Shown piece after piece: positions 10,540 to 23,900 of a stretch of DNA of 64,000 nucleotides (its first letter is position 1; every line of letters begins with the position of its first letter). This DNA comes from Monarcha castaneiventris obscurior (taxonomy: Eukaryota; Chordata; Aves; Passeriformes; Monarchidae). Under the pieces are notes generated by a model. That model made no database searches. It was given only the letters and a program-made list of their open reading frames with translations, and was not told the origin of the DNA. The stretch covers positions 43,484,501 to 43,548,500 of the forward strand of contig JAMPIT010000230.1 in NCBI GenBank assembly GCA_026261815.1, given 5' to 3'. The translations under genes were made by a program, and so were the position numbers.

Positions 10540-13500
10540 TGCCTTCTTGCAGGCAGAGGTTTCAGCAGAGCCTCCTGCCCTCACTCCCTCAGGTACTCTG
10601 CCAGCCGTGCCTCACACTCCACGCCAGTCCGGCTTGGAGGGGAGGGAAAGGCGGAGGAGCTATGCTTGCCAATTCCTATCAAGCTTTTTAATTACTAATC
10701 TTATTAACAGGCACATACTGAAATAGGAATGCTGGTAAATAGATTATAGACACACACAGAACTATAAAATTGGTACTTTGGGTGAATAGCTGCTTGGGTT
10801 TTGACTGGCATTTCTGGGAAGGATGTGAGCTGAGGGATTTTTATCGACTCGCATGCCCACTTGAAGCTGTGAGGAAATAACGCTGTGGCTGCAGTTTGGT
10901 TTTGGAAATGGGACACTCCTTCCCCCCAGGGCTTCCTTCCTACTGAGTGGCATTCATGTGCATGAGGCACCAGCTTGACATTTGATTGCACAGAAGAGGG
11001 GCTCCCACACTGTTAGGACTGGGTTTAGGGACTGTCAGTGCTGACTTTTAGGATAAGAATAAACAGGTCCTCAGACATCCTATCACTGTGCCCTGGTGCT
11101 CACCTCAACCAACCCAGCACGCTCCCCAGTTCCAAAAGTGGCCTTCAAAGAGTCCTATCAGCCACACAGGTCCCCAGCCTGGTGCACACTTGAGAACAGC
11201 ACTCAAGTTTGACCCTCCAGGAATACTGCCCTCCCCCTACACACTCTGCACGTGTGTGACAGCGTGAAATGGCCACTCTCTTTTCACTTACCTTCATGCT
11301 CAAACCCCACTGCTGCAGGTGAACTTTTCTGAGGGGTTGCCATTTTAAAAAACTTTCACAAGCACCAGGGACCAAATACAAAGGCCAGTGGAAAAGGGTG
11401 TCTGTGGCCATTGTGGAAGCAGAAGGATCTGGGAGGCCTTTGGTTTGTCTGAAGGCACATTGAGGTGCCAGGTCCGAACATGAACCCTGTGTGTTTGGGC
11501 CTCTGCCAAGGTACACTTTGAGCTCAACCCCTCCGGACAGGTCTCCCAGTGAAGGAGGCTGCCAGCAGCGTCTGCAGCAATAAAAAGCAGCTGAGCAACT
11601 CCAAGGACTCAGCTTCCTTCCTCTGTTTAAATGGGTTTTTTCCAGGGCACCTTTCAGGACCATTTTATGAGTGAGACTCACTCAAATGCTGTCAGTCTCA
11701 TTTCCCCAGTGCCAGGAAATTTGCTCCCTGCCAGTGCTGTGTGGGCTGCTCCAGCATCCCATTGGGCACTGGCTGAGCCAAGGCCTCCAGCAGTGGGTAC
11801 AGGTGAGAACCCCTGAGGCCTTTGGACAGGAGCCCAAACTGCAGAGCATGTGCTGCACTGCTGCTGAGCTCAACAAAGCCACTCTGGTGGACCTGCTGAC
11901 CAGCCACCTGTATTACCAAAGTCACCAAGTGGGACACCACTCTTCTCACAGCTTAGGAAAGGTCATGGCAAGAGGTTTATGCATTAGGTGCATCTATCCT
12001 TCGGGGTGTGTTTTAGTGGTGCTAGAGATGTAAGTTGTTATTGGAAAACATCAGGGTTTGCCAAAGCCTTCTGTAGTATGGGTTTGAGGGAAGTTTGTGA
12101 CTTTTTTGTAATATCTGTGCACTCTTGTCTTGCCCACAGAACTGCAACATGCCAGCTAGCCCCGGAAATAAGTCTCATGGGTATAACCCAGAATTCTGCT
12201 GGAAGGAATAATCCAAGGTAATTTTAAATCCATAAACTGTTAAACTGATAAGACACACACAGACAATGTGAGTTGTCCCACATCACGAAAACTTTTACAA
12301 ATTATTAAGAAGTCAAATGCCTGTCCCTGGCAGTGAGATTTATTATAAATCATGTGTATAAACAGCTTACAGTATTAAATAATTCGCTGACAGGACAGCC
12401 TTAAAAAATAGCACATCACTACCACTTGGGATGCTTCTGTGTGAATAGATTACTCCTACTGATGAGCATCATCAAGTTAAAGATTTCCTTGGCTCTGTAC
12501 CTCCTTCCCATTACATTTCAAACTAGTTTACTAATGGACTGGAGGAGATTGTGCAGGCAGAGAGGTGTGATGTCCTTACCTCGGGTCAGGCCAGATCAGG
12601 AAGTTCAGGTGGAATGAGTTGAATCCTTGCCTCTCTCACAAATGTCAGTCTCATCAGTAGCTCAGACCACAGAGTAATGTGAGATTTTTTTAGAGGTGGT
12701 CATGCACACAGGCACCCAGCAAAGTGCCTGTCGTCTAGGGGCTCCTTCAGACACACGCGTTAAATATATTTAAATGTATTTAAACAGACAACGCTTAGGA
12801 ATTCTTGCTGTGGCACTTTCTATACACACCTCAGATTATCAATATGCTATTTCTGATGCTGTTCATGATTTTATCTCCTTTGAACTGCTTTCATCTAGGT
12901 TAGGGAAGGGCTTGAGCTTTATCTTTAGGTACAAAGACAAGCCTCTAATAGACATACACAAGACTTTTTGATCATTTCACTGCTCATATTAAAGAAGGAT
13001 TAGAAAGAATTTTTTTCTCCCAGTACCTAACAAATTTGAGATGTAGGGTTTGGGGAGTAGTTCAGATGGGCAGGGGTTCATCTGCACAGCAGACCAGAGA
13101 CTGATGGGACTGCCCAGAACTGCCCTGTGTAAACCTAGTCAGAAGCTGATAAACAAAGCAAAGAATCCCATTTCTTAGTGAAGCAAAACTACAAGAACTT
13201 AGGCGAAGGTATCAACTAAAAATCCTGGGCTTGTGCCCCTTGATGCCAGTACAGTAAAAAGCCAAATGCCTCTCCCAGCTACCTAAAATGCAGACAAAAA
13301 GGGACTCTGGGGCCTCAGTGACCCCAGGTTGGGGATCATGACTTCAGGGTGTGAGAGAAGCTTAATAGTTCTATTGGCAAAAGTCATGGAAACAAGGCAG
13401 GAAGAAATTCTAACAGGTAGCCTGGACCTTACTATGCTACCTCCAACATGTATCACTGTATCCTTTAGATTTAAAAGTAAACTCTCTGGGCTTTCCTTGA

Positions 13501-16500
13501 TGAGCCAGACGTGGGAGGGGGACAAAGCGTCAGCAGCTCTGGTGTTTAGTATCTTCCATTCCTGGAGGCATCCACTTCCAAATGCAAACACCGTATCTGC
13601 TCGTGTATCAGATAATTATCAAAGCAAAGCCATGGAGTCCCTATAGCCTCTGCACTTATTTACTGATGCTACCAAGGGAAGCAGATATGCAGACAAGGGG
13701 GTAGCAGCTTCCACATATGGGTTTTCTGTTGGGATTCACTGTTCACAGCTGCTACCCTAAGATGCCTGTTTCCTTACCTTAGGAGAAAGAAAGAATCCAT
13801 CTGGATTGCCAGATCTTTGACAGCTCATAGGCCATGACAACTGTTGGGCAATTTCTCCATGTGTAATTGGAGACTACAGGTACTCCTTTAAACTGTTACT
13901 AGGATTACAAATATTCCTTCCAGTTTATCACTACTACTTGGTGCTTAGTTACAAACCATAGATGATGCCTTTAAGGTCTGTACCCTGAAGTAATTTTCAG
14001 CCTCTTAATCATCCTTAAAACTATTTCACTTTACCTCAACCTCCCAAGAAAAGCATGCCTGAAAACAGCCTCTCTTTCTATTTTCCTTCCTTTTCCTTAG
14101 CACCACAGCTCTATCCATCTTCTGACTGATTTCTTAGGGTACTCACTCCATAAAGGTGCACTCAAGGCAGTTCTGATTTGTAGAATTGCACCTAAGTCAC
14201 CCGAACTTCAAAACTGACCTGTGCCAAACGAGAGTCAGAAACTGGCATGTCACTAAAAGATAGCTGGATTACTCAGTCAGTTCTTCGGCTGGTCACCTGC
14301 CAGCTCTCACTTTCTCTGTCAAAGCTCGCCTGCAGCCTGGGGAGGTCTCCGGGCAGCTCCCCTGTTCACCAGCAGCTGGCAGCCGTGAGCCGCCCTGCCA
14401 CAGTCCTGCAGCAATCACTCTGCATCACCATGACTTACCACGGACACTCCGAGGCACTACAAGAAGTTCCTAAAAATAATAATTAAAGAATAACTAACAA
14501 ACGAAAGTTTCTGTTGAAACACAATGACATGTATCTACCCACCTTTATTTGGAGAAGAGCTGACTCCAAATAGGCTGCCTAATATTTCAGGATATACATG
14601 AGAGGAGACTCTGCTAAGGAGAGCACGATGAGATGTCTTCAGGGAGAGTTTGCAGGCAGCCAGAGCAGAGCAGCAATCCTGGGACAACACTTTCCCTGGG
14701 ACGTTGTCAAAATTAACAATCACAGGGGAACTCCCTAGGCACATTCTCTGTTCAAAGTCAGTTACAAAAATAGCTATGATAACAATTACAATAACAATCC
14801 TTACCTGCTCACACACAAACTTAGCTGCAAATTACTTCAAAATGTTTTAGAAGGCACATCCTTCTAGACCAGATCAAACCTTTTAGGCTTGATCCATTGA
14901 GCCACCTGATACCCCAACATGATTCATATTTGCTTCCTGAGGCAGTAAGGATTTCACTGTGGTTTCACAGCATTTTGTATCACACAGAAATCAATACCTG
15001 TCCTGGATAATGCCAGAAAAGGGAAATCAAAAGAGGGAATCTTACAAACATTTTGGCTGGACTGAAATCTAAGCCCCTGGCAGCTGACTGGGTTCCCCAA
15101 AAGCAAGGTATGGAGGAAATGTCCAAATTGTAACTGTTCTCAATATTAGTCTATCAAACAAAAAGACACACAGGCAAGTTAAGCGTTAATACATGTATTA
15201 GTATTCATCTCAGGACATTTTTTTAAATGGCTGTTAGCCAGAAGAGAAAAACAGGTTAATGAGTACTTTATGAACAGTTGAAGATCATTGGGTAATATAT
15301 GGCCTCATGAAGATGGGAACATGCAGGACTGCTGGCTCATTTATTAACAACCACTGAAGTCATTGTTGGAGCATAGAGTTGTTTGTTGGCTGTCAGAGTC
15401 AGTACTAGCAAAGCTGAACTGCCTAGATTTCATTCCCATAAAAAAATATTCTTCAGTCTGCAAGAAAAAACAAAACAAAACAAAAAACCAAACCCCAACC
15501 AGCTTGAAAGAGATTTAATTTCTGCAGACCAGCCAGTTATACAGAAATTTTCTTTTTAAAAATTCCCTTCAGGAATAACTAGGGAATTAACAACTGAAGT
15601 GGAAGAAATGGATGATGTCTATTTGAGCAGTACAAGGAACAAAGGCTGCTAAAAGCAGTATTAGAATTTACACCTCAGGGAAAGAAGTGAAGTTTTAGAA
15701 ACATCAGACACTGTCAGGAGATGTTCAGATGTCATCTCCATCTTCAAAATATTGTACCTATCTCAAGGAAAAAAAAGATCACTACTGTATAATGCTCCAA
15801 GTCTTTTTTGACAGGTACATCATCTGTCAAAGATGATGTATTTTTCATCAAGAGCTGCACACAAGACTTTTAATTAGCAGCACAAAAAGAGAGCATGGCA
15901 GTGATCTCACACTCGCTAAACTGGCAATCTGCAAGGCAGGAAATCAAAGTCAGAGTTTCAGTTTTGAACTGCACAGTTCTTTACAACTTTTGCCTTACTC
16001 ATTTGAGGAGATAACAATGCTTGTCTACAGCCAACTTACTTCATTGAGACCTAGCCATACACTAAAGTTGACAGTGCACTTTCTTGCTGAGATGGTTTCT
16101 AAGCAGATAATGAAGACCAATCACAGAGTCAATATTCCAGCTAATCAAGAGTAAAATATTTATGAGAAAAGAAGACCAGCAGAAGTCACTGAGAATCTCT
16201 GTCTCTCTTCACTCTTTACCTGCCATTTTAGAAATAGTAACTGATCTCACTAAAATGAGTGTTATTATGAAGAAAAAACCCGCAACATTCATCCAGACAA
16301 GTACTCCTGCTGCTCTGAGCAAACACAGGCCAAAAAGCTCTTTGGTACACCCCTATTAAGAGCTTAACATTTCAGTGACTGTACAAGGGGCAAAAGAATA
16401 CCTTTCATTATCTTAACTGTCACTGCATGAGGAGAATGCCACGCCATAACACATTACTAGTGTGCTACAGCAATAATATCCTGCCACAGGCACAGGACTT

Positions 16501-17273
16501 TATCCCAAACCAATCTCACTTAACCAGTGGGAGGCAAAAGACAGAAAACATGAGAACTTAAACTTAAAGAAAACAGGAGAACTTAGACTGCAAGTGAATG
16601 GCAGATTTGAGTTAAGCAATTTTAACAGCTTTGCTTGTTAAAGAAATAATGAAGAAAAAAGATCCGTTTCAGTTCAAGCAGCTCCTGAGAAAAACACTGT
16701 TAAATGTCAGTTTCTGTAACACAAACACCCCAGTCTCTCCTCAGCTCTGTCACTGGCACTCTCTTTTACAGCTGTTTGATGTGAGCTTTGATGTGGCTTT
16801 GAGCATGAATCTGTATTTTAAATGTTCTCATTTCTAGCAAGATTCTTTACTCATCTGCCACCCATTCCTACAGATATTTAAAAAATAGCGATACAAAACA
16901 TTCCTATGAAAAAATCCAGCTCCTTAAAGATTAAATGTTTGAAAACATAGTATTTTATTTGGAGTAAAATACAAGATACATATGAACAGGGACAGATGAA
17001 CAAGTAGAATGCACTATTAGACAACTGACAAACAAATGCAAGGCAGAGAATGACAAGTAGAAGACTCAAGAGAAATAAGCTGTTTTCTGGTGAGGTTACA
17101 TTAAGAAAGGAGATGAAAACATTTAAAATAACTTATTTCCCAAAATGGTTGTTCCATTAACTTTCCTATGCGTATTTCGATTATAATCTCAATATTAAGA
17201 ATACTGGCAAAATCAGAATCTGTCTTCTGATGTTCAAATTTGCTTTAAATTAATTCAAGTGAAAAAGCACAAC
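10540..17273. other. Intergenic region between SLC6A20 start and LZTFL1 3' end
   Basis: No gene is recognised. Open frames here are short and unlike known proteins. The SLC6A20 5' UTR and promoter should lie just above 10540; there is no strong CpG island there, unlike the other two genes. A perfect 9-bp hairpin lies at 15816-15840. The side nearest 17273 may include distal LZTFL1 3' UTR. Confidence 0.55.
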
Positions 17274-17279
17274 TTTATT
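17274..17279 (-). terminator. Possible LZTFL1 polyadenylation signal
   Basis: AATAAA on the minus strand about 610 nt after the LZTFL1 stop. A second AATAAA lies at 16954-16959. AATAAA occurs often by chance in this AT-rich DNA, so transcript ends are needed to choose. Confidence 0.3.
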
Positions 17280-17885
17280 TGAAAGGGTCCAGCACTTTGA
17301 CTATAAAGCATATTTATCTCACTGTCTAATGACCACCCTCTAGAAAAATGCTACTGACCACACTTTGCTGAGCTATGACATGTCCAGTGTGAAGTAACAT
17401 TACAGAATCAGCATGTTTCTTTTTTGTTCCTACTCTTTACTTTCCCTGATCCAACTTTTACATATAATGCTACTTCATAACTACACTAACAACACAGAAG
17501 TAACGACTGGAGTTTCCACCTTGGAGACATCAAAAACTCTAATGCACATATTTTTGGTCTTTTTTTTCCCCTTTTTTTAACAAAAATAAACTCCTTTGTT
17601 TGTAGGGAACATTCTCAGTTCTTCAACAAGGTCCTGCTTGCTATTTCTCAAGGAATGTCAATGGTTAACCATTAAAAACAGGACTGCAGAAAGGAATACC
17701 TATACATTTTAGGTTTACAAGGAAGTAAAGTAAGAGTTTCAGTGTGAAATTAATATTAATATAGAGTTATTTTGAACACTAGAAGCAAAGAATACACCAT
17801 TCAAAACAAGAATTACTGAAAAATAATACCAGTCTACATTTTCTTTCCATGACAACTTCTGATAGATCAGATGCTTTTTGGTATT

Positions 17886-17904
17886 TCAGTCCTCTGACTC
17901 ATAT
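17886..17904 (-). CDS. LZTFL1: LZTFL1 coding exon 10 (residues 293-297 and stop)
   Basis: Acceptor AATCCTCAG|ATATGAG. The 19 coding bases complete Lys292, then give YESED and TGA. Human ends YEPED, which identifies this tiny coding end securely. The 3' UTR follows toward lower coordinates. Confidence 0.92.
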
Positions 17905-20900
17905 CTGAGGATTAAAAAAAAATACATAAAAATCATTAAAACAGACTAGAAAATACCCCAAAGACATTTTGTCTCTAAAGAAAATATGAAACGCAAGCAA
18001 TAATTATACCCAAGAGTGACACATTTCTGTCAAGGTTTACTGTATGACTTCAGCTACAGACAAATGCATTTACTTTTTAGACTTATTTTCTCCTTTTAAA
18101 ACTGGCCCGTTTACCAAACAGTAGAATGAAGGAATGACCTACCCACAAATCCAAACAATTGCCAAAGCATCTGGAACATCTCCCATCTGTATCTCTGTGT
18201 GTAGCACCTGAGGCCTTATCTACCACACCCATGAATATCCTCCATCCTCTCCATACTAAACTCTCTCATTACTCACTACATGACAGCTGCTGTTGCACAC
18301 ACCAGCCCTAACCACACCTAACACCCATTCAAAGGATTGGTTTGTCAAAAATCTGGGAATAGCCTATTAGAAGTTCTTTCTAAGGAAAATGCATAGACTG
18401 TTTCAGAGACAAAATGGGAGCAGAACATGGATCCAGAATAAGGATCTTGTTGGGACAGACAGGCACTTACTTGGAAAGTCTTCTACGCAGATCCTTTATC
18501 TGCTCGTTCTTCTTGGTGAGAATCTCTTTCATGTTTCGATAGGCAGCTGTTTGCTGAAACTTCTTCTCCAGTTCCTACATAATAACAACATCAACATATT
18601 ATTTACATATTATGAAGACTAGACCAAAATATTTTAAAAAAACCCCTATTTGCTTTTCCTCCTCAAGTTTCACAATACTGGTTTCCATAACTTACTCAAA
18701 TTCAGCTGGTAGATCACATGAGATTACTGGGACAGACATAGAAACACCAACTTCATTTTCTAACAAAATCAGGCTAGAAGTCTTCAGAAGACTGGCAGTA
18801 TGCTTTCTTTAAAAAAATTTCTACCCAGACAAATGGTCAATATTTTAATATTCATCTAGTTATGACCATGCAGTTAATTGTGGGCTTGCTATTTTATGTA
18901 TAATGTGCTTTTCCACTGAAATAACAAAAAATATAAGGGCAAAAGTGTGGCCTGGTAAACTCTGCATCCCATAGTGTATGCTTGTTAAATTACTAATCAG
19001 TTAAAATGTGAGTAAGGAATTCATCTTTACACTACAATAAAATGCTAACCTTTTCAGCTGTGGATAGCTGATCCTGAACCTTCAGTAAGTTATGTTTTGT
19101 TGTCACCAAGTCCTCTTCCAAGAATTTTTGGTTTGCAGTAGTGTCATTCAAAGTCTTCTCAAACTGGGATTTCAAAGCTGCCACTTTATTCTCCAGTTCA
19201 GTGATATCCTGGTTTGCATTATTCTTCAATAGAAGAAATATTTAAAATATGTCAAATTCAAGAGAAGAAATACTTAAAATTTTAAGTGCAAAATTCCACA
19301 CAAAGTAGTACATCTTCATTTTTAATAATTTTGTTCATGTTACTCCTGTAAAACCTCAATGAGAAGTGCTTTAACTAAAAGTTACAGCAGGGACTGATTT
19401 ACAACTTAAAAAATTGTTAATAAATGCTTTTTAAAGACAGCTGGAATGTCTTCTCTGCTAAGATGAGATTTCAAGTTCTTGTACTTCAATTCTTTAGGAA
19501 TTAGTTGGAGCCAGAGGATGAATCATTTACCAGGGAGTTATCTGCCATACAGAAACAGTAAATTACCATTTAAGATCTGAATGTCTATGCTACAAAGTAT
19601 TTTTGAAACATTTCCAAAGCTGTTAGTGTAGTACAGGTAGGAAAGGCTGAAAGTGTCTAGGCTCACACTCTCAGTCAGATACCAACACTGCACTGTTCTC
19701 AGGTGTCTGACACAAAGAGGCTCCAAGTTGCTTGTGAAGCAACTTTCCTTTTTTCCTTATGAGAAGAAACAACTCAAACTTTTCTAAACATCAGTTCTGG
19801 GTCATAAAACATTATAATCATGTAACTGTTACATGGATTTTCATTTAAATAAAACAAAAAAACCCCAAACACAAAACATTCTCAGGTTTTAAAGCTCAGC
19901 TTCAAACTCAAAAGTGTAATGACTCAGGATGAGGCTGAACCAGTAGCACCTTTAACACAACAAAATCTAAAACCTAAGAAAGCCCTGTTCCTTCTTCTAT
20001 CTGGAACTTAAGACTTTAGAATAGGAAACCACTTGATAGTAGTACCTTTACAGAAGAAAAGTTTATTTTGAATTCTGAGATAGAGTCCAAGGCTGCAATG
20101 TTGAAAAGCACTACATACATTTTGTATGTTTTAGTTGTTATTTTCTAACCGTGACATAAATTAGTTATGCAAAAATTCTAAATCTTCAAATTAACCTTAT
20201 CCAACAAAGCAGTTACTCCCAGTTACTGCTGGGAGTTACTCCCAGTTTCAGTTACTTTGACTCACACTTTGTGTGTGGAGCCATCTATTAATTATTAATT
20301 TAAAAAAAATCAATCTGATGAGGTGGGACTTAAGAACCAATTGTGGTTTGGCAGTCTTTTATTTGTTCAGAGAGTTTGAAATCTACTGCTTTATGAGCAA
20401 CTGGGAGAAAGCAACAGATTACAGAGAGCAAATTAGGACATGAAAGCTGAAGATACTCAGCAGCCCTGACACTGAGGCCAATTCATGTTTAACCAGAAAA
20501 GCAGGATGAGATTTGGTTCCAATCTTTTAACACTACAACAGTATTATCCAGGATTTAATACACCCCTTTAATATTTTAAACCGTTAATAATTTAAACTTT
20601 AACAAAACAGAGAAAGAAAATATTTGCCATAACTGATTAATCGAGTTCCCTATTAAAAATAATATTGAATACAATTTTGAAAGCTACTAAGTAAACTTTT
20701 AACATATTAAGAAAACCAAGTACATACCATAAACCAGGTAGAAAGCAAAATGAAAAGAAATCAGGATTAAAATATGAAAATTAAAATAGAAATGTTTTAT
20801 TATCTTGAACCTTACTTCCAAATCTGTAAATACTGAAGGAATTTTAAAGTCAATTACTTAAAATAATGGGATTAAAGTGTTCTAATTTTGTTGAAAGCCT

Positions 20901-23900
20901 GAACTGAAATGTTTTAAATTTAAGAAACAATTACACATGAACAAACTTTGGAAAATTCTAGTTATTGACAAATAAAGGTAGAAACTTAGAAAAATACTAA
21001 GGTGACCTATAGAGATTTATTTGTGTCAACATGACTTGAGGCTTCTTACGTTTTTTTGGCAGCAGCAACTCACCATGTTGGAGTCCTCATTTATAAAACA
21101 GATTAAGAACTTCAAGTAATAAAAATAAATGGTGAAACACTTTTAACAGTACACGAATTTAGGAAGAACTACAAAAAAATCAAACAAGCAGCAAGCCTGG
21201 CTTGTTCATGGGAACATCAAGTGACAAATGTGTGAAAGAATTAGTGTTTTATTGTTGCTCTAAAAAACAGGTTAGGTATCACTCTTTCATTAGTAAGCAC
21301 GAAGAAACAAACAGACATAGATTTGTGTCTGTTAATACAACTCTCAGCCCTGGGAATATGAATTCTGGAATACTTCCTGATAGTTCCTGAATACGTCATA
21401 ACATCAACGAATGTTATGGATTACCTGCTGACTGACAAACCAGCAGCAACAGGCAATGTCAGCAGGAACAACACTAACTCAAACTCCTGCATTTGCCAGA
21501 AAAGAAACACACCATACAGACCAACATTTTGGATGTACTGGCAACAGTTTCCCTCTCTGGGAGCAGAAGGATATAATCATATTTACCTTCTGATCTCCTT
21601 GGATCATCTGTAAATCCCTCAGTGACTTCTCCAGCTTGGACTTTTCATCTAGGGCAGCTGTAGCCTGCAATACATTGAAAATGTAAAACCTCAGAAACAT
21701 TTTAACTTAAAACATAAGGATAATAACCATGGGATTCTTATTTAGGTATTTTTAAATATGTAAGCAGCATTAAGTATCCAAGCTTACAGGGAATTTACCT
21801 GTGTTTCAATGGTTCTGAGTCTGGTCTTCAATTTTTCATTTTCTTCTTGGAGGTAAGCAACTGTCTTGGGGTTAAAGAACAAGAAAATGTTTGTGAACAC
21901 CCTTGTGCCATTTTGGATATTCCAAATATTTCAGGGAAGAAAATACACTTCATAACTTAGGAAAGCAAAAGAGATCCTAAATGCTTATAAAAATGGCCTT
22001 TGTAAGAAATCAATAATTCATTAAATTTTCGTGGTTTTTTGCCCCAATGAGAAAGCAATTTAAGCTTCCAATTCTACTGAAACATAGAAGACCATTCACT
22101 TAGACACATGCTTTACCACACTGAGATTATTGAGATCAGCATCTTGTTAGTATCAAGATTAATGATTAAAAATTGCCTGTTCAGAGATGCAAATCTCATT
22201 GCTGCTCATCATTCATATATTCAATCAACAGGCACGTAAGAATTTATCCACAGCTCCTTTTCAATAGAGACAAATACCAGGTTACTGCATATCCTGTTCT
22301 ATGTAACAGGAAATAACCACGCTTTATCAGTCAGAGTAAAATCACCATATGAACTTCGAATGATTTTGGGAAAAAAAAAAGACAACAGATGCACATATTC
22401 AACAAAAACCGTTATGATTTTGAAATTATTTTTGAAAGAGAACTACATTCATTCATAAGCAAAGTACAAGTCTGAATTCTTGAATGCTTTAATTATCGTA
22501 GTGAGTGACAACAATTTGATTCAGAGGTTGTACTCAACACATCATTTTGGGAATGCAGGACAGAAGACAGAAAATAGAACTCCTTGCTAATTATCTTGAT
22601 TGCCCAAAACTTAAAAGGGTATTGTTAAGAAGTGTGGCATTTTAAAAAAGTTCAGTTGAATGAAATGAGTACAATACCTAATTAAAACTATTGATAATAT
22701 TAAGCACTAGAAAGTGTTTTGTAATTCTGAAAATGTTTAGCAAGTGAGAAATCAGATGTTTTCAAAACCAGTAAATTCCAAATTCTTTGAGTGCCTGTTT
22801 CTTCAGAAGGAATTTAACCAACTTACAACACAGAAAACTGGATGTAATAAGATTGACTTCAAGTGATACAGAAAATGTTCAATAACCTAATCATTTCAGC
22901 CAGCTACATATTTTAATTTACTTCTTTGGTGAAGCATCAGCTAGCTGCATGGAACTAGTTTACTATTTCCCTCGATTAAATGGAAAAGTAAATTATTACA
23001 GAGACCAAAATGTCTTTGCAAAAGAAGGGTTAATATTGCAGTACATGTTAGAGACCATAACCACAGTAAATTTCTGATGCTTTACAATTATTCATTTACT
23101 TGCATTTTACATTCTGGGGTACATGACCATGCTGTCTGTATAGTGAGAGACACATTACATAGATATTACTGTAAAGCTATTCAGGTCATTCGCATAAGCA
23201 AAATGATCATTGACCACAACTGCATGAACAGCCAAGTTCTTACCTTGTTTAGCAGCTCTGACCCACCTTCATTTAATGGAGCCAGTTTTGGTTTAATGGG
23301 ATCTGCAGTGGACTAAAGAAATAGTAAAGGTGAATAAGTTAAATTATACAGATTTCTAGGAGGAAGAAAAGTACTACTTTAGTCTGTCAGTCAATTGACA
23401 GTTGACAGGCAATTCAGCTTTCTTTTGTAAAGCAAATGAGCAACCTTTCATTTCAAGTTCATTTTTTACTGTTTCCTTGTCTCCTAAGTTATGGACTTCA
23501 CTTTGAGCTTAGGTTAAACAAAGACACTGCATAGAGACATAAAAGTATTGCAAATGTGGTTTTACAGAAGACTAAAAATCCTGCACCAACCAAAAGACAA
23601 AGGAGTAAGGAGAAGATATTTGAGTGATTGTAAGAGTAAAAAATATTTACAAAGCTCCAAATAATTTTGTCATTTAAAGCATTAAAAATAATATATAGTA
23701 TGCAATATTCTCAGCTCTTGGGTTCATGTTGGGGTAAGTGAATGTCCCAGTCTCACCCCAGGTGCCAGGGGAAGAGAACCCAGGAGCAGATGCTTCAGCA
23801 CATCCCTGCTCTGGCTGACCTGGGGATGAGGTGTGTGAGGCAGGCCCCAGAAGTGCATAACCTGCACTCTGGAAATAGCCAAGGCAATTCAGAGTGAGCC

